Assembly (NCBI GenBank): GCA_963991145.1
Contig: CAXDOZ010000121.1
Span: forward strand, 1 to 7,116
Direction: 5' to 3'
DNA from: CAXDOZ01 sp963991145
Lineage (GTDB): Bacteria > Bacteroidota > Bacteroidia > Chitinophagales > JABDMM01
Length of the DNA stretch: 7,116 nt
The notes beneath the pieces were generated by a model. The model was not told where the DNA came from. It saw only the letters and a list, made by a program, of their open reading frames with translations, and made no database searches. Each line of letters begins with the position of its first letter. Within the stretch, counting starts at the first letter, position 1. The position numbers and the translations under genes are program-made. Shown here one piece after another: positions 5,761 through 7,116 of this stretch.

Positions 5761-7116
5761 TTAACCTTTAACAACGGGATTCTTCTTAAGTGTAAAGAAG
5801 AAACTAGTACCCTCACCTGGTTCAGATTCACACCAGATATCTCCCCCATGGCGATCTACAATGGTTTTGCAAATCGCCAGGCCAATACCGCTGCCTTCAT
5901 ATTCTGACTTTGTATGAAGTCTCTGGAAGATGTCGAAAATGCGATCCTTGTACTTGCTTTCGATTCCGATTCCGTTATCCCGTACTTCAAATTGATAAAG
6001 GCCGCCTTCGAGCTCTTTAAACTCAACCTCAACCACGGGCTGCTTTCCTTCAACGAACTTAAGGGCATTACCTATCAGGTTTTGGAAAAGCTGAACCATC
6101 TGTACATTATCTGCCATGATAGTAGGCATGTCCTGGTATACAACGATTGCTCTTTTCTGCTCTATCGCAATCTTAAGATTTTGAACTGCTGAATCAATCG
6201 ACCTGGTAATATCAATTCGATCGAAAGGATTTGAAAATCTATTGATTCGAGAATATTGAAGAATTGCATCGAGAAGGCTTTTCATTCTTTTTGCTCCATC
6301 GACTGAGAAGTTCAGGAATTCCAGTTCATCTTCCTTCAGATCGTTTTTAATCCTCTTTTCCAGAATTTGTAGATAGGAAATGATCATCCTTAAAGGCTCT
6401 TGAAGGTCATGTGAAGCCAGGTAGGCGAATTTCTCAAGGTCCTTATTTGAGCGCTGCAACTCCGCGGTTCTAACCTGTACTTCCTGTTCAAGATTACTTT
6501 GAGCTCCTTTCAGCGCCTGCTCATACTGCTGATTCTGAAGTGCATTGATAAAGACCTCTCCGGTTACTTTTAAAAGGTTGATGGTTGTATTACTCCAATC
6601 TGGTCGTATCTCGTAGCTATCAAATCCGGCGAAGCCAATTACCTTTTCATCCTTGACCAAGGGAACAATACAAATACTCATGATACCTGCCTTTTTCAAA
6701 ACTTTTTTTTCCTGAATAGCATTTGCCGGTAAATCATCAGGTTTTCGAAGATTGAAGATGAAGGCTTCGTGAAGTTTTTTGAAGAACCATGGGCCCATTC
6801 TTGAGACTGGGAGAGATGCTTTATTTATCTCAACGGCATTTGAATCTGCATTCCAACCGTGGGATTGCTCAGCAATACCTGATTCAAAATCAACTTTGAA
6901 AAGGAATACATGATCTGCATCCACGAATTTCCCAACTTCTCTTAAGGCGTAGTTGATCCCATCATCAATATCTGCGGATCTTAGGTTGATCAGCTTTGAA
7001 GTGATCTCAACCAGCAGTCTTTCATACTCGATCCTATTCATGAGAGCAGTCTCTGCCCTCTTTTGACGAGTAATATTTACAGTGTAAAAGTTTACGTACT
7101 TCTGTTCCGGAACCGG
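5761..7116 (-). CDS. Soluble PAS-GAF sensor histidine kinase, 5' end outside the window
   Basis: This is a two-component sensor kinase; 451 residues are visible. The frame stays open to the right edge. The ATG at 7041 is probably internal, because the 25 codons before it read KYVNFYTVNITRQKRAETAL at their end, the typical last strand and exit helix of a PAS domain. Numbering from that Met: GAF domain about 8-168 (CIVPLVKDEKVIGFAGFDSY, 124-143), then a coiled coil 170-205. The HisKA H-box is FAYLASHDLQEPLR with phospho-acceptor His211. The HATPase has an N-box QNLIGNALKFV (N321, N325), G1 DNGIGI (355-360), F-box FDIFQRLH and G2 GSGIGLAI (383-390). There is no transmembrane segment or receiver domain in the visible part. 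The kinase core resembles phytochrome-type kinases, but GAF lacks an obvious chromophore Cys motif. The partner regulator is not in the window. The stop abuts the ABC-F stop. Confidence 0.93.
   Translation of the reverse strand, partial: PVPEQKYVNFYTVNITRQKRAETALMNRIEYERLLVEITSKLINLRSADIDDGINYALREVGKFVDADHVFLFKVDFESGIAEQSHGWNADSNAVEINKASLPVSRMGPWFFKKLHEAFIFNLRKPDDLPANAIQEKKVLKKAGIMSICIVPLVKDEKVIGFAGFDSYEIRPDWSNTTINLLKVTGEVFINALQNQQYEQALKGAQSNLEQEVQVRTAELQRSNKDLEKFAYLASHDLQEPLRMIISYLQILEKRIKNDLKEDELEFLNFSVDGAKRMKSLLDAILQYSRINRFSNPFDRIDITRSIDSAVQNLKIAIEQKRAIVVYQDMPTIMADNVQMVQLFQNLIGNALKFVEGKQPVVEVEFKELEGGLYQFEVRDNGIGIESKYKDRIFDIFQRLHTKSEYEGSGIGLAICKTIVDRHGGDIWCESEPGEGTSFFFTLKKNPVVKG

Noticed and set aside
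5780..5802. Eight-base inverted repeat TTCTTCTT/AAGAAGAA as a terminator for the ABC-F gene
   Set aside because: It lies within kinase codons for Phe-Phe-Phe and Lys-Lys, has a weak A/T stem and is not followed by a T-run on either strand.
5914..6192. Plus-strand frame of 92 codons inside the histidine kinase
   Set aside because: It mirrors the conserved N-box, G1 and F-box region on the other strand; the composition is explained by the kinase code.

Overview
The window looks like chromosomal DNA from a member of the Bacteroidota, probably a Flavobacteriales-like marine or environmental heterotroph. Three things point there. Two sites match the promoter -7 consensus of that phylum (TAnnTTTG). 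Starts generally lack Shine-Dalgarno sequences. The gene families also fit: a FAS1 lipoprotein whose first mature residues are Ser-Asp-Asp, a YbiT-like ABC-F ATPase of the Bacteroidota type, and a phytochrome-like soluble histidine kinase. The assignment rests on reading alone and stops at phylum/order level. Gene density is high, and the longest stretch without a gene is 162 bases.

Region 1 (1-1762, + strand) is part of an aerobic phenylacetate (paa) operon. It holds the last codons of an upstream gene, then paaC, a ybjQ-family gene, a 46-codon membrane microprotein and paaD. PaaC is the structural subunit of the phenylacetyl-CoA epoxidase and PaaD is its zinc-ribbon/MIP18 maturation partner. 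The YbjQ protein and the microprotein sit between the two epoxidase genes. They are joined to each other and to paaD by two identical zero-gap TAGATG stop-start junctions. paaA and paaE are not in the window, and whether the cut-off gene is paaB cannot be told.

Region 2 (1779-2988) is a tail-to-tail pair: a small exported four-cysteine protein of unknown function (+), 16 bases after paaD, and an exported DsbA-family thiol oxidoreductase (-).

Region 3 (3012-3975, - strand) is a two-domain fasciclin lipoprotein followed by a clear intrinsic terminator. The dsbA-like gene comes next, and its putative promoter abuts its start codon.

Region 4 (3976-4137) is the only sizeable intergenic region. 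It divides the fasciclin gene from the ABC-F gene and holds palindromes and a good -7 element for the latter.

Region 5 (4138-7116) holds the ABC-F ATPase (+), whose second P-loop is degenerate. It meets, stop codon to stop codon with no spacer, a histidine kinase (-) whose reading frame runs off the right edge into a PAS domain.

I see no CRISPR array, tRNA, rRNA, transposase or phage gene. The most unusual points are the unexplained ybjQ/microprotein insertion in the epoxidase operon and the coordinated degeneracy of one ATP site in the ABC-F protein. Neither is firm evidence of a new system.
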